DNA of 64,000 bases, taken from assembly GCF_009760405.1 (NCBI RefSeq), contig NZ_WRPP01000001.1, positions 1,860,001-1,924,000 of the forward strand, given 5' to 3'. Source of the stretch: Nocardia terrae (GTDB taxonomy: Bacteria > Actinomycetota > Actinomycetes > Mycobacteriales > Mycobacteriaceae). A program made the position numbers and the translations under genes. Of this stretch, positions 36,135 to 51,166 are shown piece after piece (position 1 is the stretch's first letter; each line of letters opens with the position of its first letter). Under the pieces are notes generated by a model that was given only the letters and a program-made list of their open reading frames with translations, had not been told where the DNA came from and did not search any database.

Positions 36135-36153
36135 GTAACATACCGAGTGTTAC
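36135..36153. promoter_or_regulatory. Palindromic candidate operator upstream of the MFS-TetR operon
   Basis: GTAACA-TACCGAG-TGTTAC is a 6+7+6 perfect inverted repeat 114 bases before the exporter start. Just upstream (36104-36111) CGAATTAC is the reverse complement of GTAATTCG, a block that recurs in the PKS promoter region at 39324-39331. The TetR protein encoded by the second gene of this operon is the obvious candidate ligand (inference). Confidence 0.45.
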
Positions 36154-36266
36154 ACGAACCTGGCTTCGGGTTGGCGGTGATCCCGGGAAGCTGAGGCCGG
36201 GCCCCGGGGCGGGACTCTTTATTGCAAATGCCCGTCGCTCCCGACGGGTGGTGACGGAGATACCCT

Positions 36267-37934
36267 GTGCACGATGAAATGTATCTCGATGGTTCGATCG
36301 ACGGTAACCACGAAGCCTCCGGTAATTCGACCGATTCGATTCCGCCGCCGCTGATCCGGCGACGCAACATTGCATTCTGGGCCGGTCTGACATCGACGAC
36401 GGTCGGTACCGTTCTCCATTTCCCGATGTTCCTGCAGGCCCGGGATATGGGCTATCACATGGCCGGAATGTCCATGGACGCCGGAATGATCATCGGCATG
36501 GTGCTGATCGTGATCGGCCTGCTGCTCACGACCTACGGACTGGTGCCGTTGGGCGCGCACCGGGAACGGGTGGCGCGCTTGCGTGTTCGCGCCCTCGACG
36601 ACGCTCCGATCGGCCGCGTGCACATCGTGCTGCTGCTGGTGATGGCCACCGCCATCACCATCGACGTGATGAAGCCGACCACGCTGGCGTTCGTGGTGCC
36701 CGGCGTCGGCAAGGAGTACGGGCTGAAGACGCCCACCCATCCCGCGGGTGATCTCCCGGTGGCGCTACTGCCGCTGGCGGGCATCGCCGGCACCGTACTC
36801 GGTTCGTTCCTGTGGGGCTGGCTCGGCGACCGGATCGGGCGCAAGGCGGCCATTCTGCTCGCCGGAGTCGTGTTCGTGGCCACCGCCATCTGCGGCACCA
36901 TGCCCAGCTTCGAGCTGAACCTGGTGATGTGCTTCATCATGGGCCTGGGCGCGGGCGGCATGCTGCCCATCGCGTTCACGCTGCTGGCGGAGACGATTCC
37001 GGCGCGGCACCGCGGCTGGCTGCTGGTGCTCATCGGCGGCGACATCGCCGGCGCGTACATCATCACCAGCTGGCTGTCCTCGACTATCGGCGCGACCTAC
37101 AGCTGGCGGGTCATGTGGCTGATCGGCTTCCCGACGGGACTGCTGCTGATCCTGCTGACCCGGTGGATACCCGAATCTCCGCGCTTCCTCCTGGCTTTGG
37201 GGCGTGATCAGGAGGCGCAGGAGGTGCTGCGCCGCTATCACGCCGAGGCGATACCGGTGGAGGAGTCCGAACTCGAGGTCGAGGCGGGCCTGCGGGGCGG
37301 GTACCCGCGGCTGTTCCAGCCCCCGTTCGTCGGCATCAGCCTGGTGCTGATCCTGACCGGACTGGGCGTGGGCCTGGTGACCTACGGCTTCCAGCTGTGG
37401 ATGCCGAGCAACCTGCGCGCCCTCGGCTACAGCGGGGTCACCGCCGACAAGATCCTGCGCGACTCCGCCATCATCGGCCTGCCGCTGAATTTCGTGGTGG
37501 CCTACTGCTATCACCGCTCGGCGAAGTGGACCATGGTGGCGATGAGCACGATCCTGGCGTTGTCGCTGTTCGGGTTCGTGCTGCTGGGCAAGCACGTCAC
37601 CGATCACCGCGTCGTGCTCAATGCGCTTCTGGTAGCGCCCATCTGGGGCGCGAACTCGGTGGTCGCGGTGCTGGTCTCGTACAGCGCGGAGGTCTATCCG
37701 ACCAGGATCCGTTCCCGCGGCAGCGGTCTGGCCGCGGGCATGAGCAAGCTGGGCGGCGTGGTCATCATCGCGCTGGTGGTGGCGGCCGTCGCCACCCCGT
37801 CGATCTCGACCAGCGCCCTGATCAGTGCGATTCCGATGTCGCTCGCGGCGATCGCGGCCGTGGTCTACCTGGTGGAGACCCGGCGGCGCACCCTCGAGGA
37901 CATCACGGCAGCGGAGCTACGTGTCACGGCATGA
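36267..37934 (+). CDS. MFS transporter with two extra N-terminal helices
   Basis: 555 residues, longer than the usual 400-480. GTG 36267 has GGAG seven bases upstream. Residues 35-95 carry two additional hydrophobic helices with a Met/His-rich loop (GYHMAGMSMDAGM). A 12-helix major facilitator core follows, with the loop-2 motif GWLGDRIGRKAA and RWIPESPRFLL, resembling the sugar-porter/metabolite branch of MFS. Coupled by ATGA to the TetR gene. As the nearest transporter to the PKS genes, it probably exports the product or an aromatic/lipid compound (inference). Confidence 0.88.
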   Translation: MHDEMYLDGSIDGNHEASGNSTDSIPPPLIRRRNIAFWAGLTSTTVGTVLHFPMFLQARDMGYHMAGMSMDAGMIIGMVLIVIGLLLTTYGLVPLGAHRERVARLRVRALDDAPIGRVHIVLLLVMATAITIDVMKPTTLAFVVPGVGKEYGLKTPTHPAGDLPVALLPLAGIAGTVLGSFLWGWLGDRIGRKAAILLAGVVFVATAICGTMPSFELNLVMCFIMGLGAGGMLPIAFTLLAETIPARHRGWLLVLIGGDIAGAYIITSWLSSTIGATYSWRVMWLIGFPTGLLLILLTRWIPESPRFLLALGRDQEAQEVLRRYHAEAIPVEESELEVEAGLRGGYPRLFQPPFVGISLVLILTGLGVGLVTYGFQLWMPSNLRALGYSGVTADKILRDSAIIGLPLNFVVAYCYHRSAKWTMVAMSTILALSLFGFVLLGKHVTDHRVVLNALLVAPIWGANSVVAVLVSYSAEVYPTRIRSRGSGLAAGMSKLGGVVIIALVVAAVATPSISTSALISAIPMSLAAIAAVVYLVETRRRTLEDITAAELRVTA

Positions 37935-38623
37935 CGAATGGACGGGTGGGGGCATCCGGGGGAGTCAACGAGGCTCTGCGCGAGTCTCTGGTCCAGGCCA
38001 CCATAGAACTCGTCTCGACCGAGGGCCTGCACGCGCTCACCGCGCGCCGGGTCTCGCGCATGTGCGGGGTCTCGACCATGGCGGTCTACACCAACTTCGG
38101 CGGTATGGCCGGGCTGATCCGGGCGGCCGGGTCGGCCGGGTACGCGCAGCTGGCCGCGCGCATGCACGAATGCGGGGTCAGTGACGATCCGATCGCGGAT
38201 CTGCTGTTGCTGGGCATGGTGTTCCGTGACGAGGCGCAGCGGCGGCCCGAGCTGTTCCAGCTGATGTTCGGCACCGGATCGCCGCGCACCGACATCCCGC
38301 TGCGGCGGGGCAATGTGCTCACCGGCGCCTCGGATTTCGAGCACTACGGGGAGAGCTTCGACCACGTGGTCGACGCCGCGCGGCGGGCGGTGGAGAGCGG
38401 GCTGCTCAAGCCGACCAGCCCGCGATCGGCGGCGGCGCAGCTGTGGACCGGCCTCTACGGCTATGTCCAGCTGGAGAATTCGGGGCATCTGGGCGAGGAC
38501 GGGCTCAGCGAGGTGCTGGTGCCCGCCATCATGAACCTGCTCGTCGGAATGGGCTCCGACCGGGAGATGGTCGGAGCCTCCGTGGTCCGCGCCCTGACCC
38601 AGTTCGTGGCGCTGAGCGGGTGA
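37931..38623 (+). CDS. TetR-family transcriptional regulator
   Basis: 230 residues. The N-terminal helix-turn-helix is clear: ALRESLVQATIELVSTEGLH, then LTARRVSRMCGVSTMAVYTN. The C-terminal ligand domain is of the TetR_C type with a hydrophobic helix near the end. Translationally coupled to the MFS gene, the usual arrangement for a repressor of its own exporter. Palindromes at 36135 and 39295-39383 flank the operon and the PKS start and are candidate targets. Confidence 0.9.
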   Translation: MTNGRVGASGGVNEALRESLVQATIELVSTEGLHALTARRVSRMCGVSTMAVYTNFGGMAGLIRAAGSAGYAQLAARMHECGVSDDPIADLLLLGMVFRDEAQRRPELFQLMFGTGSPRTDIPLRRGNVLTGASDFEHYGESFDHVVDAARRAVESGLLKPTSPRSAAAQLWTGLYGYVQLENSGHLGEDGLSEVLVPAIMNLLVGMGSDREMVGASVVRALTQFVALSG

Positions 38624-38649
38624 TTCGGCTGCGCGGGTGGTGATTCGGC

Positions 38650-39171
38650 TCAGAACCCGAGCTTGGACTTCAGCCGCTGGGCGCCCGCCATCGCGCGTTC
38701 GGCCGCACTGCCGCGCGGGGGCATCAGGCCCAGCTGCAGCAGCATCTCCTGCAGATCCCACACCGCCCGGCTGCGCCAGATCAGCCCGGATCGGAACTGC
38801 CACAGGTCGATGACCATGACGTCGAAGCGCTTGCCGGTGGCGGCGAAGCCGGGCGGCTCGATGAGGCCCAGGTGGGTGCCGGCCATGCGCCACGGCACGA
38901 TGGCGGCCCGCGAACCCGGGGTCAGCATGGGCGGCAACGCATTCGTGTACCGGACGTCCGGGAACGACTGCACGGTGTCGACCACGAACTTGGCCACCCC
39001 CGCCCGGCCCAGGGCCGGCTCGCCCAGGGAAGGGTCGTGCCAGACGGTGTCCTCGGTGACGCAGGCGGCGACCGCGTCCGCGTCGCCGGTATTCCAGCCC
39101 GCGATGTAGCGCTCGGTGAATTCGCCCAGCCAGGCCAGGCTTTCGATCGGCTCGGCCTCCTCTTCGATCAC
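38650..39171 (-). CDS. SnoaL-like (NTF2-fold) protein
   Basis: 173 residues from GTG 39171, preceded by GGAGG. The core (FTERYIAGWNTGDADAVAA, VTEDTVWHDPSLGEPALGR, AGVAKFVVDTVQSFPDV) is the NTF2-like fold of SnoaL polyketide cyclases and related ester-cyclase or hydratase proteins. A helical C-terminal extension (LLQLGLMPPRG) follows. Divergent from the PKS gene across a 369-base regulatory region. It may act on a polyketide-derived intermediate, but cyclisation is not expected for a fully reduced chain, so its role stays open. Confidence 0.8.
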   Translation of the reverse strand: MIEEEAEPIESLAWLGEFTERYIAGWNTGDADAVAACVTEDTVWHDPSLGEPALGRAGVAKFVVDTVQSFPDVRYTNALPPMLTPGSRAAIVPWRMAGTHLGLIEPPGFAATGKRFDVMVIDLWQFRSGLIWRSRAVWDLQEMLLQLGLMPPRGSAAERAMAGAQRLKSKLGF

Positions 39172-39294
39172 GAAACCTCCGGAACTGACTGTATCGAGCA
39201 CGGCCACACCATCTTTCGGTATTCGTCGATGCCGCCGAACGGCGGCCACGCACGGAGGATAACCGCGGTGCGGGCCGGATCGGCGAATTATTCC

Positions 39295-39331
39295 GGATAA
39301 CACCGTAATTTCGGGATAACGGCGTAATTCG
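39295..39331. promoter_or_regulatory. Tandem 19-bp direct repeat, candidate operator pair
   Basis: GGATAACACCGTAATTTCG (39295-39313) is followed directly by GGATAACGGCGTAATTCG (39314-39331). The 19-base period places the two copies nearly two helical turns apart, on the same DNA face. The shared GTAATTCG block also occurs inverted at 36104-36111 upstream of the MFS-TetR operon. Likely regulator-binding sites controlling PKS expression (inference). Confidence 0.45.
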
Positions 39332-39361
39332 ATGGCGCGGGTTTGGTGGACAACCTCGTGA

Positions 39362-39383
39362 TAACACTCGAATAATGGTGTTA
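39362..39383. promoter_or_regulatory. Inverted repeat in PKS promoter region
   Basis: TAACAC (39362-39367) and GTGTTA (39378-39383) form a 6+10+6 inverted repeat. The half-site resembles GTAACA/TGTTAC at 36135-36153. Candidate second operator for the PKS promoter. Confidence 0.35.
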
Positions 39384-39540
39384 CATGCGGTCGCGGGCCC
39401 GCTCGGCCAATCGAAATGCGGGCTCGGGCAATAACCCTGATCTCGGCGACGAGTGATCGTTGACCGAATTTCATTGTGCTGCCTACCATGACCAATATTC
39501 TTCGGCCGATCAGGCAGCGATCAATCCCAGGGGACGACAC

Positions 39541-46035
<6,495 letters not shown>

Positions 46036-46048
46036 AGAGTGAGGGTGA

Positions 46049-47461
46049 ATGAACGACACCAATACCGACTCCCGGGGCCTGGCCCGCGCCCTGCTGGCCA
46101 GGCACGCCGGAACCAACGGCGGCGCAACCGAATCGGAGCGGCCCCGGGTCGCCGAATCGGCGAGCGCTCCGCAGACCGGGAACGGCAACGCCACCGCCGC
46201 GACCGGCTTCGGTGACCACCCCGGCGTGCTCGACGCCGCCCAGCGGTTCGGCCGCTTCGACACCTGGGTGCGCCAGGTCGGGCTGGTCAATCCCTACTAC
46301 CTGCCGCACGAGGGCGTCAGCGGCGCGGTCACCCGCATGGCCGACCGGGATGTGGTGAACTTCAGCAGTTTCGGTTACCTCGACCTGGCCGCCGACCCGC
46401 GCGTGCGCCAGGCCGCCAAGGACGCCATCGACGAATACGGCACCTCGGCCGCCGCGGTCCGCATCGTCGCGGGGGAGCTGCCGCTCTACCGCGATCTCGA
46501 GGACGAGCTCTCCGATATCTACGACACCGACGCGGCCCTCGTCACCGCCAGCGGATACCTCACCAACGCCGCGGCCGTCGGATTCCTGCTCGGCAAGCGC
46601 GACCTCGCCATCTGCGACTCGCTCATCCACAACAGCATCGTCGCGGGAACGGAATGGGCCGGCTGCAAGCGAGTCTTCTTCCGCCACAACGATCCCGACT
46701 CCCTCGAAGCCATCCTGCGCATGTCGCGGCGCAGCTTCGACCGGGCACTGGTACTGCTCGAAGGCGTCTACAGCATGGACGGCGACGTGGTGCGGCTGCC
46801 CGAGATCATCGAGGTGGCAAGAAAATACGGCTGCTCGATCATGATCGACGAGGCGCACTCCTTCGGCACCGTCGGCGCGACCGGGCACGGCATCCGCGAG
46901 CACTTCGACCTGCCCGGCGACGCGGTCGACGTGTGGATGGGCACGCTGTCCAAGGCCATCGGCAGCGTCGGCGGATACCTCGCGGGCAATCGCGAGCTGA
47001 TGGACGGGTTCAAATACGTCGCGGGCGGGCTCAGCATGTACACCGCCGCACCCGCGCCCTCGGCCATCGCCGCCGCGCGGACCGCGCTGACGGTGCTGCG
47101 CGAGGAGCCCCAGCGGGTGCTGGCGCTGCGCCACAACTCGCAGTACTTCCACACTCGCGCAAGGGAACTCGGCTTCGATGTCGGGACCTCCCTGGACACC
47201 CCGATCATTCCGATCATGACCGGCGCGGACGAGCCCGCGGTGCTCGCGGCGCTGGCCATGCTGCAGCGCGACGTCAGCGTCAACGCCATCACCCACCCCG
47301 TGGTCCCGGCCGGGGAGGCGCGGCTGCGGTTCTTCGTCAACTGCCGCCACACCGAGCCGCAGCTCGACGCGGCGCTGCACGCCCTGCGTCAGGTCCTCGA
47401 CGGCCTGGACGGGACAGCCGGACAGCAATTCACTCTCGCCCAGGAGGAACACCGCTCGTGA
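46049..47461 (+). CDS. PLP-dependent alpha-oxoamine synthase, serine-palmitoyltransferase-like
   Basis: 470 residues, 13 bases after the PKS stop. About 55 low-complexity N-terminal residues precede the fold-type I core. Motifs: NFSSFGYLDLAADPRV, GTSAAAVRIVAGE, the PLP aspartate in DEAHSFG (Asp267, His270) and the Schiff-base Lys302 in TLSKAIGSVGGY. DEAHSFG and the general length are closer to serine palmitoyltransferase than to BioF (usually DDAHGTG/SMG). Such enzymes decarboxylate an amino acid while condensing it with an acyl thioester, giving a 2-amino-3-ketone. Adjacent to a PKS lacking a thioesterase and near a 3-ketosphinganine-reductase-like gene, it most likely releases the polyketide from the ACP. 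Amino acid unknown. Confidence 0.9.
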   Translation: MNDTNTDSRGLARALLARHAGTNGGATESERPRVAESASAPQTGNGNATAATGFGDHPGVLDAAQRFGRFDTWVRQVGLVNPYYLPHEGVSGAVTRMADRDVVNFSSFGYLDLAADPRVRQAAKDAIDEYGTSAAAVRIVAGELPLYRDLEDELSDIYDTDAALVTASGYLTNAAAVGFLLGKRDLAICDSLIHNSIVAGTEWAGCKRVFFRHNDPDSLEAILRMSRRSFDRALVLLEGVYSMDGDVVRLPEIIEVARKYGCSIMIDEAHSFGTVGATGHGIREHFDLPGDAVDVWMGTLSKAIGSVGGYLAGNRELMDGFKYVAGGLSMYTAAPAPSAIAAARTALTVLREEPQRVLALRHNSQYFHTRARELGFDVGTSLDTPIIPIMTGADEPAVLAALAMLQRDVSVNAITHPVVPAGEARLRFFVNCRHTEPQLDAALHALRQVLDGLDGTAGQQFTLAQEEHRS

Positions 47462-49470
47462 AACTACGGATCAACCGAAGCCTGCTGCGAAAAGCCGTGG
47501 TGCCGGCGGTCGCCCTCTTGATCATGGGCATCCTGTTCGGCCCGGCGCGCGGCTCGATCATGCCGCACTACGAGGATGCCGGCGGGCCGCTGGCAAGCAA
47601 GTTCAGCTTCACCGAGATGCCGATCAAACTGCCGCCCGGGCTGAACCGCGACCGCAAGATCCGCACGGTCCGCAAGGAATACGCGAATCTGCAGGCGTGG
47701 ATCTCGGCCATCGGCTCGAGCGTCGCCATGACCGACCTCACCGGCAGCGGGCTCGCGCAGGACCTGTGCCTGGTGGACCCGCGCTCAGACTCGGTGATCA
47801 TCACCCCGACACCGGACAGCGACACCAGCCGGTACGAGCCGTTCGTGCTCGATCCCAAACCGTTGCTGACCGACGAGTCCACCGTGCCGTCCGGCTGCAT
47901 CCCGGGCGATTTCAACGGCGACGGGCGGATGGGGCTGCTGGTCACCTACTACGGCCGCACCCCGATCCTCTATTTGCAGCGCTCGGACGCGAAGAAGCTG
48001 GACGCCGGCGCGTTCCGGCCGGTCGACATGGTGCCGAACCCGAATACCGGGGACGGGCTCTACCACGGCCGCCGCTGGATCACCGCCACCGCCGTGGTCT
48101 CCGATTTCGACGGCAAGGGCAAGCCGGACATCTTCATCGGCAACTACTTCCCCGAAATGGATGTGCTCGCACCCGAGGGCCGCCGGTCGCTGTCGATGCC
48201 CGACGGGTTCGCGACCGCCAAGAACGGCGGCGAATCCAAGATCTTCACGCTGGACACCTACGCGTCCGGCCATGATCCGGATGTCCGGTACTCGGAGGTT
48301 TCCGACGCGTTCCCGATCGGCATGAACACCGGGTGGACGCTGGCGGCCGCGGCCATCGACCTGAAGGGCGATCAGCTGCCGGATCTCTACGTGGCCAACG
48401 ACTTCGGCCCCGACCACCTGTTCGTGAACAAGTCGACACCGGGGCACATCAAGTTCGACTACGCCGTCGGTCACCGCGACCCGCAGACGCCGAAATCGTC
48501 TGTCATGGGCCAGGATTCGTTCAAGGGCATGGCCGCCGAATGGGGTGACCTGTGCGGCAACGGCAAGCCCGACCTGTTCGTCAGCAATATCGCGGTCACC
48601 TGGGGTCTGATGGAAGGCCACTTCGCCTTCTGCAATACCGCCAAGGACGGCGCCGACGCCGCCCGTCGGCTCGACGCCGGTGACGCGCCGTTCGTCAACC
48701 GGGCCGCCGATATGGGGGTCGCGTTCGACACCTGGGGCTGGGACGCCAAACTCGGCGATTTCAACAACAGCGGCCACAACGAACTCGTCCAGGCCAACGG
48801 CATGATCAAGGGCAAGGTCAACCGCTGGCCCCAGATCCAGGAAATCGGCACCATGAACGACGACCTGGTGAAGTATCCCTACGCCTGGCCCATCATCGGG
48901 CCCGACGCCGATCTCGCCGGCAGCGACCCGGTCGCCTTCTACGCGCCCGACGGGAACGGGAAGTTCGTCAACCTCACCCACGCGCTCGGCATGGACACGC
49001 CGGTTCCCTCCCGCGGCATCGCCGTCGGGGACACCTCCGGGAACGGTGCGCTGAGTATCGCCGTGGCCCGGCAGTGGGGGGACCCGTCCTACTACCACAA
49101 CAACCGGGCCGCGGATGCTGGACAGTTCCTGGGGCTCAAGCTGTTCAAGCCGACGTATCCGGGCACCGATGTCACCACGTCCATCTCGGGCAAGCCGATT
49201 CTCGGCGTCCCGGCGGTGGACACGCAGGTCGAGGTCCGCACCCCGGACGGCCGCCTGCACATCGGTCACCTCGACGGCGGCAGCGGGCACACCGGCAAAC
49301 GCGCGCTCGAGGTCCACATCGGACTCGGTCAGATCGATCCGAACACCCCGCTGGACGTGCTGCTGCGGTGGCGTGACGCGAACGGGGGCTCGCACGAGCA
49401 GACCATCAAGCTCGCGCCGGGCTGGCACAACGTGAAACTCACCGCGGACGCGCAGGAGGTCAAGGGATGA
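47458..49470 (+). CDS. CRTAC1-like protein with FG-GAP repeats and ASPIC/UnbV domain
   Basis: 670 residues. GTG 47458 overlaps the upstream stop and has AGGAGG about ten bases before it. One N-terminal hydrophobic segment (about 12-30) is a signal peptide or anchor, so the body is likely outside the membrane. Several Asp-rich FG-GAP/VCBS-type calcium-binding loops are seen (DFNGDGRMG, DFDGKGKPD, DLKGDQLPD, DLCGNGKPD, DFNNSGHNE), forming a beta-propeller. The C-terminal 100 residues (VDTQVEVRTPDGRLHIGHL, GLGQIDPNTPLDVLLRW) match the ASPIC/UnbV domain. UnbV proteins accompany UnbU in enediyne clusters, with uncertain function. Confidence 0.88.
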   Translation: MKLRINRSLLRKAVVPAVALLIMGILFGPARGSIMPHYEDAGGPLASKFSFTEMPIKLPPGLNRDRKIRTVRKEYANLQAWISAIGSSVAMTDLTGSGLAQDLCLVDPRSDSVIITPTPDSDTSRYEPFVLDPKPLLTDESTVPSGCIPGDFNGDGRMGLLVTYYGRTPILYLQRSDAKKLDAGAFRPVDMVPNPNTGDGLYHGRRWITATAVVSDFDGKGKPDIFIGNYFPEMDVLAPEGRRSLSMPDGFATAKNGGESKIFTLDTYASGHDPDVRYSEVSDAFPIGMNTGWTLAAAAIDLKGDQLPDLYVANDFGPDHLFVNKSTPGHIKFDYAVGHRDPQTPKSSVMGQDSFKGMAAEWGDLCGNGKPDLFVSNIAVTWGLMEGHFAFCNTAKDGADAARRLDAGDAPFVNRAADMGVAFDTWGWDAKLGDFNNSGHNELVQANGMIKGKVNRWPQIQEIGTMNDDLVKYPYAWPIIGPDADLAGSDPVAFYAPDGNGKFVNLTHALGMDTPVPSRGIAVGDTSGNGALSIAVARQWGDPSYYHNNRAADAGQFLGLKLFKPTYPGTDVTTSISGKPILGVPAVDTQVEVRTPDGRLHIGHLDGGSGHTGKRALEVHIGLGQIDPNTPLDVLLRWRDANGGSHEQTIKLAPGWHNVKLTADAQEVKG

Positions 49471-50645
49471 GCGACGAAAGACATCCGGAAAGCAACGGCC
49501 ACGCGGAAACCAACGGCCACGCCGAAAACAACGGGCACGCCGAAAGCAACGGGCACGTGGAGGGCAACGGCCACGCGGAGGGGAACGGGCACGCGGACGG
49601 TCAGGGCGTCGCCACCGCCGCCCGTATCGCGGCCCTGCAGAAGTCGGGCTCCGAATTCGCCAAGGAGTGGGTCGAAAAGCCCGCGCCGACCAAGGATCCG
49701 CGGTATCTGGCATTGCGGAACTTCGCCATGTCGATCACGTTCTTCAACGTCGTCGGCTATCCGCTGCTCGGGTTCGAACAGCCGTGGCTGTGGCCGTTCC
49801 TGGCCGTGGGCACCGCCTACACCGTGGAACTGCTGCTGGAAACCCTGGCGGCGTGGGCGTATCAGCGTCCGGCGGCCTACCGGGGCAACGGGTTGCGCGG
49901 GCTGGTCGTGTTCCTGCTGCCCGCCCACATCACCGGGCTGGCGTTCAACTTCCTGATGTACGCGCACAACCAACTGCTGCCGGTGCTGTTCGGCGTGACC
50001 GTCGCCGTCGGCGCGAAATGGGTGCTGCGCGCGAAGATCAACGGGAAGATGAAGCACTTCATGAACCCGTCGAATTTCGGGATCGTGGTGTGCGCCCTGC
50101 TGTTTCCCATGATGGCGGTCGCACCGCCCTACCACTTCACCGAGCATCTGCACGGTGCGCTGCGATGGTTCGTGGTAGTCGGGCTGCTCATGACCGGCAC
50201 CCTGCTCAATGCCAAACTGACACTGAAGATGCCGCTGATCCTCACCTGGCTGGCGGCCTTCGCGCTGCAGGCCGTCCTGCGCGGCTGGTTCGAACCCAAC
50301 ATCTCGATGCTGGCCGCGCTCGCGCCGATGACCGGGCTGGCGTTCATCCTGTTCACCAACTACATGGTCACCGATCCGGCGACCACGCCGACCGGGAAAC
50401 GGCAGCAGATCATGTTCGGCGCTTCCGTCGGCGCGCTGTACGGGCTCTGCATGGTGTTCCACATCGCGTACGGGCTGTTCCTCGCCGTGTCCATCACCTG
50501 CGCCTGCCGCGGGGTGTTCTGGTGGGCACGGGGAATCGCCGAATGGTGGCGTGGGCGGCAGACCGACGGCGAACCCGCACCCGCCATTGCCCCGGAATCT
50601 GTTGTACTCAGGGATCATTCGCTGAACACGACGGCGCGATCATGA
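49467..50645 (+). CDS. UnbU-like membrane protein related to RnfD/NqrB
   Basis: 392 residues, ATGA overlap with the UnbV gene. The N-terminal 47 residues are a His/Asn/Gly-rich tail of seven six-residue repeats (49482-49607). About ten membrane helices follow from residue 85. MNPSNFGI and MVTDPATTP resemble the conserved NPSxxG and (A)TDPxTSP motifs of RnfD/NqrB, the latter being where FMN is covalently attached to Thr. Homologues in enediyne clusters are called UnbU or enediyne biosynthesis protein. A flavin reductase gene follows directly. I infer an electron-transfer membrane subunit serving an oxidative tailoring step. Confidence 0.85.
   Translation: MSDERHPESNGHAETNGHAENNGHAESNGHVEGNGHAEGNGHADGQGVATAARIAALQKSGSEFAKEWVEKPAPTKDPRYLALRNFAMSITFFNVVGYPLLGFEQPWLWPFLAVGTAYTVELLLETLAAWAYQRPAAYRGNGLRGLVVFLLPAHITGLAFNFLMYAHNQLLPVLFGVTVAVGAKWVLRAKINGKMKHFMNPSNFGIVVCALLFPMMAVAPPYHFTEHLHGALRWFVVVGLLMTGTLLNAKLTLKMPLILTWLAAFALQAVLRGWFEPNISMLAALAPMTGLAFILFTNYMVTDPATTPTGKRQQIMFGASVGALYGLCMVFHIAYGLFLAVSITCACRGVFWWARGIAEWWRGRQTDGEPAPAIAPESVVLRDHSLNTTARS
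49482..49607 (+). repeat. In-gene 18-bp tandem repeat encoding a His-rich tail
   Basis: Seven near-identical 18-base units encode HxExNG hexapeptides (HPESNG, HAETNG, HAENNG, HAESNG, HVEGNG, HAEGNG, HADGQG). The units keep frame, so copy number could vary by slippage without disrupting the gene. Possible metal-binding cytoplasmic tail. Confidence 0.85.
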
Positions 50646-51166
50646 TCGCGGGCGCCGAGCTGCGCCGGGTGCTCGGCGCCTTCGCCACCGGTATCACGGT
50701 GGTCACCACCGGCGGCCCGCGGCCGCACGGCATGACCGCCAACGCGTTCACCTCGGTTTCGCTCGAGCCTCCGCTGATCCTCGTGTGCGTCGCGCGAAAA
50801 GCGCGTCTGCACCGCACGATTCGCGAGGCCGGGGCGTTCGCGGTGTCGGTGCTGTCGGCCGACCAGGAGCCCATCGCCCGCTGGTTCGCCGCGACCGAGC
50901 GGCCCGACGGCGCGGCGCAATTCGGGGCGGGGGAATGGATTCCCGGCCCGCACACCGCGGCACCGATGCTGGCCGGGGCGATGGCGGGGCTGGAGTGCAA
51001 GCTCGCCGACGTCCACGACAGCGGAGACCACAGCATCATCCTCGGTGAGGTACTCGCCGCCCAGCGCCACCTCGACTCCGGTCCCGGGGCGCTGGCCTTT
51101 CTCGACGGCAACTACTGCCGATTGATTCCATCGCAGAACGGAGATCGCTCATGCCATCGCCCATAG
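50642..51166 (+). CDS. Flavin reductase-like FMN-binding protein
   Basis: 174 residues; ATGA overlap with the UnbU-like gene. LRRVLGAFATGITVVTTGG, HGMTANAFTSVSLEPPLILV, ARKARLHRTIREAGAFAVSVL and the C-terminal GALAFLDGNYCRL are the HpaC/flavin reductase pattern. Expected to reduce FMN or FAD with NAD(P)H and supply reduced flavin to a partner oxygenase or to the flavin-bearing UnbU-like protein. No flavin monooxygenase gene is seen nearby, which makes the membrane partner a reasonable guess. Confidence 0.9.
   Translation: MIAGAELRRVLGAFATGITVVTTGGPRPHGMTANAFTSVSLEPPLILVCVARKARLHRTIREAGAFAVSVLSADQEPIARWFAATERPDGAAQFGAGEWIPGPHTAAPMLAGAMAGLECKLADVHDSGDHSIILGEVLAAQRHLDSGPGALAFLDGNYCRLIPSQNGDRSCHRP

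Larger units (their letters stand above)
39172..39540. other. Divergent regulatory region between the SnoaL-like and PKS genes
   Basis: Non-coding, noticeably richer in A+T than its surroundings between 39280 and 39390. It contains the tandem repeat and palindrome listed at 39295 and 39362, and must contain promoters for both directions. The PKS ribosome-binding site AGGGGA lies six bases before ATG 39541. No small gene supported. Confidence 0.6.

Noticed and set aside
38621..38656. Direct repeat GGTGATTCGGCT twice between the TetR and SnoaL-like genes
   Set aside because: Two short copies at a convergent gene end with no symmetry; probably a local duplication without function.
46049..47461. 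Biotin synthesis enzyme BioF
   Set aside because: It belongs to the same alpha-oxoamine synthase family, but there are no other biotin genes nearby, the DEAHSFG motif is SPT-like, and the context is a PKS without a release domain.
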